A stretch of 9,764 nt of DNA from Faecalitalea sp. UBA4312 (GTDB taxonomy: Bacteria > Bacillota_I > Bacilli_A > Erysipelotrichales > Erysipelotrichaceae). The notes under the pieces were generated by a model, which had not been told where the DNA came from, did not search any database, and saw nothing but the letters and a program-made list of their open reading frames with translations. Made by a program: the position numbers and the translations under genes. The stretch covers positions 1 through 9,764 of the forward strand of contig DGUK01000009.1 in the NCBI GenBank assembly GCA_002394635.1, read 5' to 3'. Below are positions 1-6,415 of the stretch, one piece after another (the first letter of the stretch is position 1; the number at the start of each line of letters is the position of its first letter).

Positions 1-23
1 TAGCACGCTGCCGGGTTTTTTTA
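1..23 (+). terminator. 3' part of an intrinsic terminator of an upstream gene (partial)
   Basis: The window opens with a GC-rich stretch (GCACGCTGCCGGG) followed directly by seven T residues. This is the form of the 3' arm and U-tract of a Rho-independent terminator for a plus-strand gene lying left of the window. The 5' arm is outside the window, so the hairpin cannot be verified. Confidence 0.4.
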
Positions 24-45
24 TGTCTTGAATTGTCAAATCAAG

Positions 46-74
46 TGCAAAAAAAAGAAGGGGAATTCCCTTCA
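46..74 (-). terminator. Intrinsic terminator of fumC
   Basis: Read on the minus strand, just past the fumC stop codon, GAAGGG pairs with CCCTTC (plus-strand positions 68-73 and 57-62) around a five-base loop. Eight T residues follow (A49-A56 on the plus strand). A short GC-rich stem with a U-tract is a standard Rho-independent terminator, and it ends transcription of the fumarase gene. Confidence 0.85.
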
Positions 75-1448
75 TTATTGATGGATCATTTTTTTAGGGT
101 CGACATATTCATCGAATTCTTCTTCAGACAAATAACCTAACTGATGAATCGCTTCTTTTAAAGAAAGATTGTTTTTGTAGGCATACTGGCTGACTTGTCC
201 TGCTTTTTCATAACCAATAACTGGATTTAAACACGTAACCAGCATTAAAGAGTGATGAAGATTTTCATCCATTTTTTTTATGTCAGCTTCAAGACCAATC
301 AGACAATGATCGGTAAAAGAATGCAGACTATCTGCTAATAACTGTATGCTTTGGTCCATATTATAAGCGATTACTGGCATGAATACATTCAGTTCAAAAT
401 TCCCTTGGCTGGCAGCCATACCGATCGTAGCATCATTTCCCATCACTTGTACACTGACCATCGTTAAAGCTTCACATTGCGTCGGATTTATTTTACCTGG
501 CATAATACTAGATCCTGGTTCATTGGCAGGTATCGTTATTTCTCCGATTCCACATCGTGGTCCACTGGCCAGCCATCGGATATCGTTGGCTATCTTCATA
601 CAATTGGCTGCCAAAGCTTTTAACGCGCCATGAATGAACACACATGCATCTTTACTAGTAAGAGCATGGAATTTATTCGGATCTGGATAAAAAGGCAATC
701 CTGTCAGATCACGTATATAACCATCACATATTTCATCAAACCCTTCCGGACAATTAATTCCGGTTCCCACAGCTGTTGCTCCACATGCTAATTCGTATAC
801 AAATGGCAATGCTTGTTCTAGCTGTTTTTTACTATGCTCCAGCATAGAACGGTAACCAGATAATTCTTGTGAAAAATAAAGCGGTGTAGCATCCTGCAGA
901 TGGGTTCGGCCGATCTTAATAATATCTTTATGTTTTTCTTCGAGTTTTTTAAATACTTCAATTGTTTTATCCAATGCCGGAAATAATTGGGAACCGATCT
1001 TGGTAGCTGTCATAATATGTAAAGCGGCAGGGAATGTATCGTTAGAGCTCTGAGAACAGTTCACCGTATCATTCGGATGAAGAATGTTTTCTTTAGCGTA
1101 TTCGTTGCCAAGCATACTGATGACTTCATTCACATTCATATTGGTTTGTGTACCGGATCCGGTCTGCCATACTTTTAACGGAAACTGATCCATATATTTT
1201 CCTTGTCGTATCATCTGGCATACATGGATAATTGCTTGGCATTGCTGGTCATTGATCTTTTTATAATAAAGATTGGACCGGGCACAAGCTTCTTTTAAAA
1301 TGGCGAAACTTTGGATAATTGATTCCGGCATTGTTTCATAGCCTATTTTAAAGTTTTCAAGACTACGCTGTGTCTGGCTTTTCCAGTACTTGTCTGCCGG
1401 AACAGGGACTTCTCCTAATACGTCTTTTTCAATTCTGTATTTTTTCAT
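75..1448 (-). CDS. fumC: Class II fumarate hydratase (fumarase C)
   Basis: Cytosolic, iron-sulfur-independent fumarase that reversibly hydrates fumarate to L-malate; a homotetramer in the aspartase/fumarase superfamily. The 457-residue length is normal for FumC. Visible landmarks are TGSGTQTNMN at residues 97-105, SSND at 134-137, RTHLQDATP with the conserved His183, and the superfamily signature GSSIMPGKIN at 312-321, whose flexible loop carries the catalytic serine. TGSGTQTNMN and QDATP favour fumarase over aspartase, which has AGAGTSTNMN and QDAVP. The ATG is preceded by AGAGGAT at good spacing. The gene is monocistronic: divergent from the pullulanase gene and followed by its own hairpin. 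No other TCA-cycle gene is adjacent, so in an anaerobe it probably serves fumarate/malate interconversion rather than a full cycle (inference). Confidence 0.96.
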   Translation of the reverse strand: MKKYRIEKDVLGEVPVPADKYWKSQTQRSLENFKIGYETMPESIIQSFAILKEACARSNLYYKKINDQQCQAIIHVCQMIRQGKYMDQFPLKVWQTGSGTQTNMNVNEVISMLGNEYAKENILHPNDTVNCSQSSNDTFPAALHIMTATKIGSQLFPALDKTIEVFKKLEEKHKDIIKIGRTHLQDATPLYFSQELSGYRSMLEHSKKQLEQALPFVYELACGATAVGTGINCPEGFDEICDGYIRDLTGLPFYPDPNKFHALTSKDACVFIHGALKALAANCMKIANDIRWLASGPRCGIGEITIPANEPGSSIMPGKINPTQCEALTMVSVQVMGNDATIGMAASQGNFELNVFMPVIAYNMDQSIQLLADSLHSFTDHCLIGLEADIKKMDENLHHSLMLVTCLNPVIGYEKAGQVSQYAYKNNLSLKEAIHQLGYLSEEEFDEYVDPKKMIHQ

Positions 1449-1453
1449 AATGA

Positions 1454-1460
1454 TCCTCTT
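1454..1460 (-). promoter_or_regulatory. Ribosome binding site of fumC
   Basis: On the minus strand AAGAGGA lies about 7-8 bases before the fumC ATG. It supports the chosen start. Confidence 0.7.
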
Positions 1461-1469
1461 TTCAATATA

Positions 1470-1478
1470 AGAATAGCA
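1470..1478 (-). promoter_or_regulatory. Candidate extended -10 promoter element for fumC
   Basis: On the minus strand the sequence TGCTATTCT fits an extended -10 box (TGn followed by TATTCT), about 22 bases upstream of the fumC start codon. I see no good -35 hexamer upstream, only an A/T-rich stretch, so the call rests on the extended -10 alone. Confidence 0.4.
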
Positions 1479-1504
1479 TATTTTTATTTTTAATCATTCA
1501 GATA

Positions 1505-1513
1505 TGTTAAAAT
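1505..1513 (+). promoter_or_regulatory. Candidate extended -10 promoter for the pullulanase gene
   Basis: TGTTAAAAT is an extended -10 (TGn plus TAAAAT) ending 26 bases before the pullulanase ATG, which leaves room for a short leader with the ribosome site. The region 17 bp upstream is T-rich and has no convincing -35 box. The 91-bp gap with fumC carries both divergent promoters, so one regulator bound here could affect both genes. Confidence 0.5.
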
Positions 1514-1526
1514 GTTTATGAGCACA

Positions 1527-1532
1527 GGGAGG
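1527..1532 (+). promoter_or_regulatory. Ribosome binding site of the pullulanase gene
   Basis: GGGAGG lies 7 bases before the ATG at 1540, a near-ideal Shine-Dalgarno site that fixes the start. Confidence 0.85.
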
Positions 1533-1539
1533 TTTTTTT

Positions 1540-3630
1540 ATGCGAATGCGTCATTCATTCGAAGCATATTTTGATGATTTTGATTTCATCAATGTATATA
1601 TATCCAAAGAATTGCACGGAGGTATCAGCCAACAGTTCCATTTAAAAGATGCCTTTGATCAAATCATACCACTATCCATTGTTTCACAGTCTCATCTTTA
1701 CAATGGTTATGTTCATTATCAGCTGCGTTGTAATGCGAATATCATTGTTGGCTATGAATACAAGATCTATGACGATCATTGCAAGACAACGGTTGTTCAA
1801 TATGCTCATATTGTTAAAACAAAACGTTTCAATTTGATCTATCAATATGATGGAAAAGATTTGGGATTGACATACGGTCCTGAAAAATCGGTTTTCAAAT
1901 TATGGGCACCGACGGCGTCAAAGATTTCAGTACATCTATGGAATCAAAACGATGATATTGTCATTCCGATGATCCGAGAGGATCATGGACTGTTTACAGC
2001 GGAGGTGCGGGAAGATCTTTACCAAATGAAATATACATATCTCGTTCGTGTAAACGGGCGTCTTAATGAGATTGTGGATCCTTATTCTTCTTTTTGCGGA
2101 CCCAATACAAGCTATAGTGTTGTGATGGATCGAAGACATATTTCTTTTCCGGATAAAATAGAATGCCCACCGATGAAATCCAACTGCGATGCCATTATAT
2201 ACGAGGCAAATATACGGGATATGACCTCTCAAAATGACCTCCCGATCGTTCATCGTAAAAAATTCAAGGGATTTACTGAAGAAAATGATGCGACAATATC
2301 CCGACAGATCGGGTTTAGCTATTTGAAATCCTTGGGAATCACCCATTTACAGTTAATGCCGGTCATGGACTTTGGAACCGTAGATGAGGTCTATCAAAAC
2401 ATTTATTATAACTGGGGATATGACCCGGTCCATCCCCGGGTATTAGAAGGCAGTTACAGTATTGATCCGAAAAATGCAGGTCTTCGTATCGAGGAATTTG
2501 CCAATCTTGTACAGGATTGTCATAAGGCTGGTATTCGCGTAGTCCTTGATGTGGTATTTAACCACGTTTATGAAAAAAAGAATTTTCATTTGGATAAACT
2601 GGTTCCGGACTATTATTTTTTGATGGATCAGCAGGGAGAGTATTCCAACGGAAGCTTCTGTGGAAACGATATCGATACACAGCCGCCAATGTCCCGACGT
2701 TATATACTGGATACGTGTCAACGATTGATCGAATGGTTTGATATAGATGGGTTCCGTTTCGATCTCATGGGTATTCTGGATGTAAATCTTATGAATGACA
2801 TAGCTGAAATGTCAAAAAAACTGAAACCGAGTTTCATGCTCTACGGGGAAGGATGGAATATGCCGAGCTTTGTACCGGAAGATATACGGGCTTCTCAGCA
2901 AAACCAGGCAAAAATGCCTTTCATCGGTCATTTTTCTGACGCCTTTCGGGAAACGGTACGAGGGTCGAACGGAGACTTGGATATGCCAGGTTACAGCAAT
3001 GGCGATCTTGGATTGATCTATACGATGATGGATCGGCTGAGTGCCTCCGGACGGGATTACGATTCACCAGAAAAAGTTATTAACTATGTAGAGTGTCATG
3101 ATAATCATACTTTATGGGATAAGAACCTGATTTGTTGTGCAGGAAAAGATGCAGCGACCCGTATGCGGCTTCAGCTGCTGGCTACAGCGATGGTCATCTT
3201 ATCTCAAGGAGTTCCTTTCCTTCATGCTGGGCAGGAATTTGCCCGAACAAAGCAGAAGATCGGCAATACATATAACCTGCCGGACTCCTATAACATGATA
3301 GATTATGTCCGTAAGGATACCAATGAGCCGCTTGTACAGAGAGTAAGGGAACTGATTGCGATCCGAAAAGAGTATTCATGTTTCCGGTTATCCACTACGG
3401 AACAAACACGTTATCAGGTATGGTTCGATACCTTGGATGAGAAGGTTCTTATCTATACTTGCCAGGACGAGCATAGTCAATGTACCACTTTCTTTAATCC
3501 AAGTAGCGACAGATATCATTATCATTATGATGAACCAAAAGAAATTCTTTTTGATTCAGAAAGAAAAAATGAAGGATCTTTGTATGATTTAAGTATTGAA
3601 CCATATAGTGTAGTAATCGTTAAAGAATAA
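1540..3630 (+). CDS. pulA: Type I pullulanase (GH13 alpha-1,6-glucan debranching enzyme), intracellular
   Basis: Hydrolyses alpha-1,6 branch linkages in pullulan, glycogen or limit dextrins. The 696 residues suggest an N-terminal beta domain (about 1-100), a CBM48-like domain (about 105-200, beginning near LGLTYGPEKSVFKLWAPTA), the GH13 barrel (about 210-600) and a C-terminal beta sandwich. The type I pullulanase hallmark YNWGYDP is at 290-296 and DVVFNH at 337-342. The nucleophile is Asp408 (GFRFDLMG), the acid/base Glu437 (YGEGW), and the transition-state Asp521 lies in HDNH (520-523), so the catalytic triad is complete. There is no signal peptide, S-layer domain or LPXTG anchor, so it probably works in the cytosol on stored glycogen or imported maltodextrins. 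No sugar transporter or glycogen gene is adjacent. Amylopullulanase is unlikely at this size. No convincing terminator follows, and guaB has its own promoter. Confidence 0.94.
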   Translation: MRMRHSFEAYFDDFDFINVYISKELHGGISQQFHLKDAFDQIIPLSIVSQSHLYNGYVHYQLRCNANIIVGYEYKIYDDHCKTTVVQYAHIVKTKRFNLIYQYDGKDLGLTYGPEKSVFKLWAPTASKISVHLWNQNDDIVIPMIREDHGLFTAEVREDLYQMKYTYLVRVNGRLNEIVDPYSSFCGPNTSYSVVMDRRHISFPDKIECPPMKSNCDAIIYEANIRDMTSQNDLPIVHRKKFKGFTEENDATISRQIGFSYLKSLGITHLQLMPVMDFGTVDEVYQNIYYNWGYDPVHPRVLEGSYSIDPKNAGLRIEEFANLVQDCHKAGIRVVLDVVFNHVYEKKNFHLDKLVPDYYFLMDQQGEYSNGSFCGNDIDTQPPMSRRYILDTCQRLIEWFDIDGFRFDLMGILDVNLMNDIAEMSKKLKPSFMLYGEGWNMPSFVPEDIRASQQNQAKMPFIGHFSDAFRETVRGSNGDLDMPGYSNGDLGLIYTMMDRLSASGRDYDSPEKVINYVECHDNHTLWDKNLICCAGKDAATRMRLQLLATAMVILSQGVPFLHAGQEFARTKQKIGNTYNLPDSYNMIDYVRKDTNEPLVQRVRELIAIRKEYSCFRLSTTEQTRYQVWFDTLDEKVLIYTCQDEHSQCTTFFNPSSDRYHYHYDEPKEILFDSERKNEGSLYDLSIEPYSVVIVKE

Positions 3631-3642
3631 GAATAAAAGCAC

Positions 3643-3671
3643 TTGACGACTTTTTAACCTTTGCATATAAT
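3643..3671 (+). promoter_or_regulatory. Sigma-A promoter of guaB
   Basis: TTGACG (3643-3648) and TATAAT (3666-3671) are separated by exactly 17 bp, close to the consensus housekeeping promoter. The expected start is near 3678, giving a leader of only about 24 nt. That is too short for a purine riboswitch or an attenuator. Confidence 0.85.
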
Positions 3672-3685
3672 TTAACTCAATAAAA

Positions 3686-3693
3686 AAAGGAGA
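3686..3693 (+). promoter_or_regulatory. Ribosome binding site of guaB
   Basis: AAAGGAGA lies 8 bases before the ATG at 3702. It is a strong Shine-Dalgarno site and supports this start over internal Met codons. Confidence 0.85.
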
Positions 3694-3701
3694 AAAGACG
3701 C

Positions 3702-5213
3702 ATGGTAAAATTTATGAAAGAGCCGTCTCGTACATTTAGCGAGTATTTATTGATTCCAGGGTATACGGGTCCAGATTGTATTCCCGATAATGTCAGTTTA
3801 AAAACCCCGATTGTAAAATTCAGAAAAGGAGAGACACCTGCCTTAACAATGAATATTCCGATGGTTTCGGCAGCCATGCAGGCAGTCAGCGGACCGGAAC
3901 TGGCTTGTGCTCTTGCACGGCAGGGCGGTATTGCGTTCATCTTTGTGAGCCAGTCTATTGAGAGCCAGGCGCAGATGGTACGCGATGTGAAAGCTACGAA
4001 AGCCGGCTTTGTAGGAAGTGATTCCAATATTGGTCCGGAACAGACACTGGCGGATGTTATTGCGTTAAAGAATAAAACCGGACATTCAACAATGGCTGTC
4101 ACTGAAAACGGAAAAGCAGATGGAAAATTGATCGGACTTGTCACCAGTCGTGATTATCGGATCAGTCGTATGGAACCTTCTTTAAAAGTAAAGGAATTCA
4201 TGACACCATTTGAAAAATTGATTGTTGGAAATAAGGATATTACTTTATCTGAAGCCAATGATATTATATGGGATCATAAGCTGAATCAGCTTCCGATCGT
4301 TGATGAAAACCAGCGTCTTGTTTCATTTGTATTCCGAAAGGATTATGAACTTCATAAAGCATTCCCGAACGAATTATTGGATAGCCAGAAGCGATATGTA
4401 GTAGGAGCAGCCATTAACACAAGAGATTATGAACAACGAGTTCCTGCGCTGGTCGAAGCTGGTGTTGATATTTTATGCATCGATTCCAGTGAAGGTTATT
4501 CATGCTGGCAGGCGCAGACAATCCAATGGATCCGTGAACATTATGGTGACAGCGTAAAAGTCGGAGCCGGTAACGTTGTGGACGGAGAAGGTTTCCGTTT
4601 CCTGGCTGAAGCTGGTGCAGACTTTGTAAAAATCGGTATTGGTGGCGGTTCTATCTGCATTACCCGCGAACAAAAGGGAATCGGACGTGGACAAGCCAGT
4701 GCAACGATTGATGTGGCTGAGGAAAGAAACAGATATTTTGAAGAAACCGGTATCTATATTCCGATTTGCAGCGATGGTGGAGTTGAGCACGATTTCCATA
4801 TTACATTGGCATTGGCGTTCGGAGCCGACTTTGTGATGCAGGGTCGTTATTTTGCCCGTTTTAAAGAATCTCCGAGCAAGCTGATTACCATGAATGGCAA
4901 TTATATGAAGGAATACTGGGGAGAAGGAAGTGCCCGTGCCCGTAACTGGCAGCGTTATGATGTTGGTGGCGATAAGAAGATGTCCTTCGTTGAAGGTGTT
5001 GATTCTTATGTACCATATGCAGGCACTTTACAGGAAAACGTGGAAATGACTTTATCCAAAGTAAAACATACAATGTGTAATTGTGGATGTCTGACCATTC
5101 CTGAATTGCAGAAAAATGCCAAGGTTACATTGGTGTCAGCAACCAGTATTGTAGAAGGTGGCGCACACGATGTTGTTGTGCGTGACGAACATTTAGATAC
5201 TACCGATAAATAA
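3702..5213 (+). CDS. guaB: Inosine-5'-monophosphate dehydrogenase
   Basis: Oxidises IMP to XMP with NAD+, the committed step of guanine nucleotide synthesis; a cytosolic tetramer. The barrel is interrupted by a CBS pair at roughly residues 105-225. The catalytic loop [10 protein letters not shown] places the nucleophile at Cys319, preceded by the K+-binding glycines and followed by KGIGRGQ. The mobile flap contains NWQRYD with Arg418/Tyr419, and the C terminus has SIVEGGAHD. From memory it aligns ungapped at 503 residues with the Tritrichomonas foetus enzyme, sharing the numbering of Cys319, Arg418, Tyr419, Lys310 and Glu431. The last two are the residues associated with low sensitivity to mycophenolic acid. 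The gene stands alone, between its own promoter and terminator. A GMP reductase is unlikely, because those are shorter and lack the CBS pair. Confidence 0.96.
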   Translation: MVKFMKEPSRTFSEYLLIPGYTGPDCIPDNVSLKTPIVKFRKGETPALTMNIPMVSAAMQAVSGPELACALARQGGIAFIFVSQSIESQAQMVRDVKATKAGFVGSDSNIGPEQTLADVIALKNKTGHSTMAVTENGKADGKLIGLVTSRDYRISRMEPSLKVKEFMTPFEKLIVGNKDITLSEANDIIWDHKLNQLPIVDENQRLVSFVFRKDYELHKAFPNELLDSQKRYVVGAAINTRDYEQRVPALVEAGVDILCIDSSEGYSCWQAQTIQWIREHYGDSVKVGAGNVVDGEGFRFLAEAGADFVKIGIGGGSICITREQKGIGRGQASATIDVAEERNRYFEETGIYIPICSDGGVEHDFHITLALAFGADFVMQGRYFARFKESPSKLITMNGNYMKEYWGEGSARARNWQRYDVGGDKKMSFVEGVDSYVPYAGTLQENVEMTLSKVKHTMCNCGCLTIPELQKNAKVTLVSATSIVEGGAHDVVVRDEHLDTTDK

Positions 5214-5240
5214 AAAAGGCAGAAATGCCTTTTTTTATTT
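5212..5240 (+). terminator. Intrinsic terminator of guaB
   Basis: AAAAAAGGCA (5212-5221) pairs with TGCCTTTTTT (5226-5235) around a GAAA tetraloop, followed by a T-rich tract. The left arm begins inside the TAA stop codon of guaB (5211-5213). It isolates guaB from the downstream operon. Confidence 0.92.
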
Positions 5241-5241
5241 T

Positions 5242-5250
5242 GGTTGAACC
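5242..5250 (+). promoter_or_regulatory. Inverted repeat over the -35 box, possible operator
   Basis: GGTT-G-AACC is a perfect 4+1+4 palindrome covering the -35 hexamer of the operon promoter. A second repeat, ATAAA-N4-TTTAT (5266-5279), covers the -10 and the start point. MarR proteins commonly bind pseudo-palindromes over their own promoter. These repeats are short and A/T-rich, so an operator role is only suggested. Confidence 0.3.
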
Positions 5251-5272
5251 TGCAACTATGAAATGATAAAAT
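5244..5272 (+). promoter_or_regulatory. Promoter of the MarR-radical SAM/nrdD-like operon, probably leaderless
   Basis: TTGAAC (5244-5249) and TAAAAT (5267-5272) are separated by 17 bp. TGA directly precedes the -10 hexamer (TG at 5264-5265), which makes it an extended -10. A start 7-8 bases beyond the -10 falls at 5279-5280, exactly on the ATG at 5280. No Shine-Dalgarno sequence lies before that ATG. The promoter also overlaps small inverted repeats that could be operators for the MarR domain it drives. Confidence 0.72.
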
Positions 5273-5279
5273 CGTTTAT

Positions 5280-6413
5280 ATGGATAAACAAACCGATGTA
5301 TTAATGAATCTAAGCGTACTATATCGAAGTACACAGAAATATTATGACCGTATGCTGTTTTCTATGAAGCTAACCTATGCGCAGCTGCCGATCCTGATTA
5401 TGATCTATGAACGTGAAGGTATTTCTATGCATGACATAGCACAATCCGGTGTATATGATAAAGGAACAATTTCCAAAACTGTAAAACATCTGGAACAGAA
5501 CGGCTTTATTACAATCATGACTTCGGAAAAAGATAAAAGGAATAAGGAATTGTATACGACAGATTACGCCAAACAGCAGATGTCTAAAGTATATGAGATC
5601 CGGCGAGACTGGTGGCAGCACCTGATCCAGAACATAGATCCATCTACGTTTGATGAATTTCTAGCTTCATATGAAATCATGGCTTCCAATGCTCGCGCTT
5701 ATGCAGAAAGCCAGCAGGAAAATTTAGTCTTTTTTGAATGGAAAAAAGTAAGTGTTTCAGCGTATCCGGATAAAATGGCAACGGTTTTATCCATTGCAGG
5801 ATGTAATTTTTGTTGTCCTTCCTGCACAAAAAGCGATTTGGTTTATATTCCGGAAAATCGAAAAGCCATAGCGGATACAGAGATCCGCCAGTATCTGGAA
5901 AAGCGTGCTGGCATTATTGAAGCTGTTTGTATTGAAGGGGCTGAACCGCTGATGCATCCGCATTTAAAAGAATTTCTAAAGTATGTAAAAGATCTTCACT
6001 ATATGGTCAAGATCAATACCAACGGTTCTTTTCCATCCTTTTTACAGGAGCTGATAGAAGAAAAACTGGTTGATTATGTGTCACTTTCTTTAAAAAGCGG
6101 ACCAAGATCTTATGCCAAAACCATCGGTATGGAAAATTTTGATACATCCTTGATTTCTCGTACATTGGAGATCTTGAAAGAATCTGCTATCGACTATGAT
6201 GTGACGATTCATCTGATCCGACAATTTCATACGACATCGGTCCTAAAATCGATGATGAACTGGATATCTCATGTAAAACATCTTATTCTGGTTCCTTTTA
6301 ACGACTATAGTTCGGCAATCCAGAAAGATCTATGCTCAATTCAACCAAAGAAACTGGGCTCCATCATCGAATTATGCCAGCCATACTGTAATCAGTTGGA
6401 AGTGAGGGAATGA
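5280..6413 (+). CDS. MarR-type winged-helix regulator fused to an NrdG-like radical SAM activase
   Basis: A 377-residue two-domain protein. Residues 1 to about 140 look like a MarR regulator: a dimerisation helix, a helix-turn-helix with recognition helix near YDKGTISKTVKHLEQNGF, then a wing with SEKDKRNKELY matching the family DxRxxR pattern. This part has no cysteine. Residues from about 150 form a radical SAM domain with the cluster motif Cys175-x3-Cys179-x2-Cys182 (CNFCCPSC, with an extra Cys178), a GAEP motif at 220-223 where GGEP is usual, and a later NTNGS strand. The closest role I recognise is the activase (NrdG type) that makes a glycyl radical on a class III reductase. The next gene, overlapping by four bases, is such a protein and its likely partner. 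The start is the first codon possible after an in-frame stop at 5259; it lacks a Shine-Dalgarno site and the mRNA is probably leaderless. The fusion is unusual. The DNA target is unknown but may be its own promoter. Confidence 0.85.
   Translation: MDKQTDVLMNLSVLYRSTQKYYDRMLFSMKLTYAQLPILIMIYEREGISMHDIAQSGVYDKGTISKTVKHLEQNGFITIMTSEKDKRNKELYTTDYAKQQMSKVYEIRRDWWQHLIQNIDPSTFDEFLASYEIMASNARAYAESQQENLVFFEWKKVSVSAYPDKMATVLSIAGCNFCCPSCTKSDLVYIPENRKAIADTEIRQYLEKRAGIIEAVCIEGAEPLMHPHLKEFLKYVKDLHYMVKINTNGSFPSFLQELIEEKLVDYVSLSLKSGPRSYAKTIGMENFDTSLISRTLEILKESAIDYDVTIHLIRQFHTTSVLKSMMNWISHVKHLILVPFNDYSSAIQKDLCSIQPKKLGSIIELCQPYCNQLEVRE
6404..6408 (+). promoter_or_regulatory. Ribosome binding site deciding the nrdD-like start
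   Basis: GAGGG lies 7 bases before the ATG at 6416 but only one base before the ATG at 6410, which overlaps the upstream stop as ATGA. The spacing favours 6416 (protein starting MLEVIKRDG). Starting at 6410 would add only Met-Ile. Confidence 0.6.
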
Positions 6414-6415
6414 TT

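Noticed and set aside
379..633. Plus-strand open frame opposite fumC
   Set aside because: It is the antisense shadow of a strongly conserved gene, with no ribosome site and no recognisable domain.
3619..3658. GTTAAA ... TTTAAC inverted repeat between the pullulanase gene and guaB as a terminator
   Set aside because: The stem is A/T-only with a loop of nearly 30 bases that contains the guaB -35 box. It is not a credible terminator.
3672..3701. Purine or guanine riboswitch ahead of guaB
   Set aside because: The predicted leader is only about 24 nt and has no aptamer-like structure.
3677..4144. 155-codon minus-strand open frame over the start of guaB
   Set aside because: It lies antisense to well-conserved IMP dehydrogenase sequence and the composition is that of a shadow frame.
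5236..5282. NrdR boxes upstream of the nrdD-like operon
   Set aside because: I found no pair of sequences resembling the NrdR box, so the usual ribonucleotide reductase repressor does not appear to act here.
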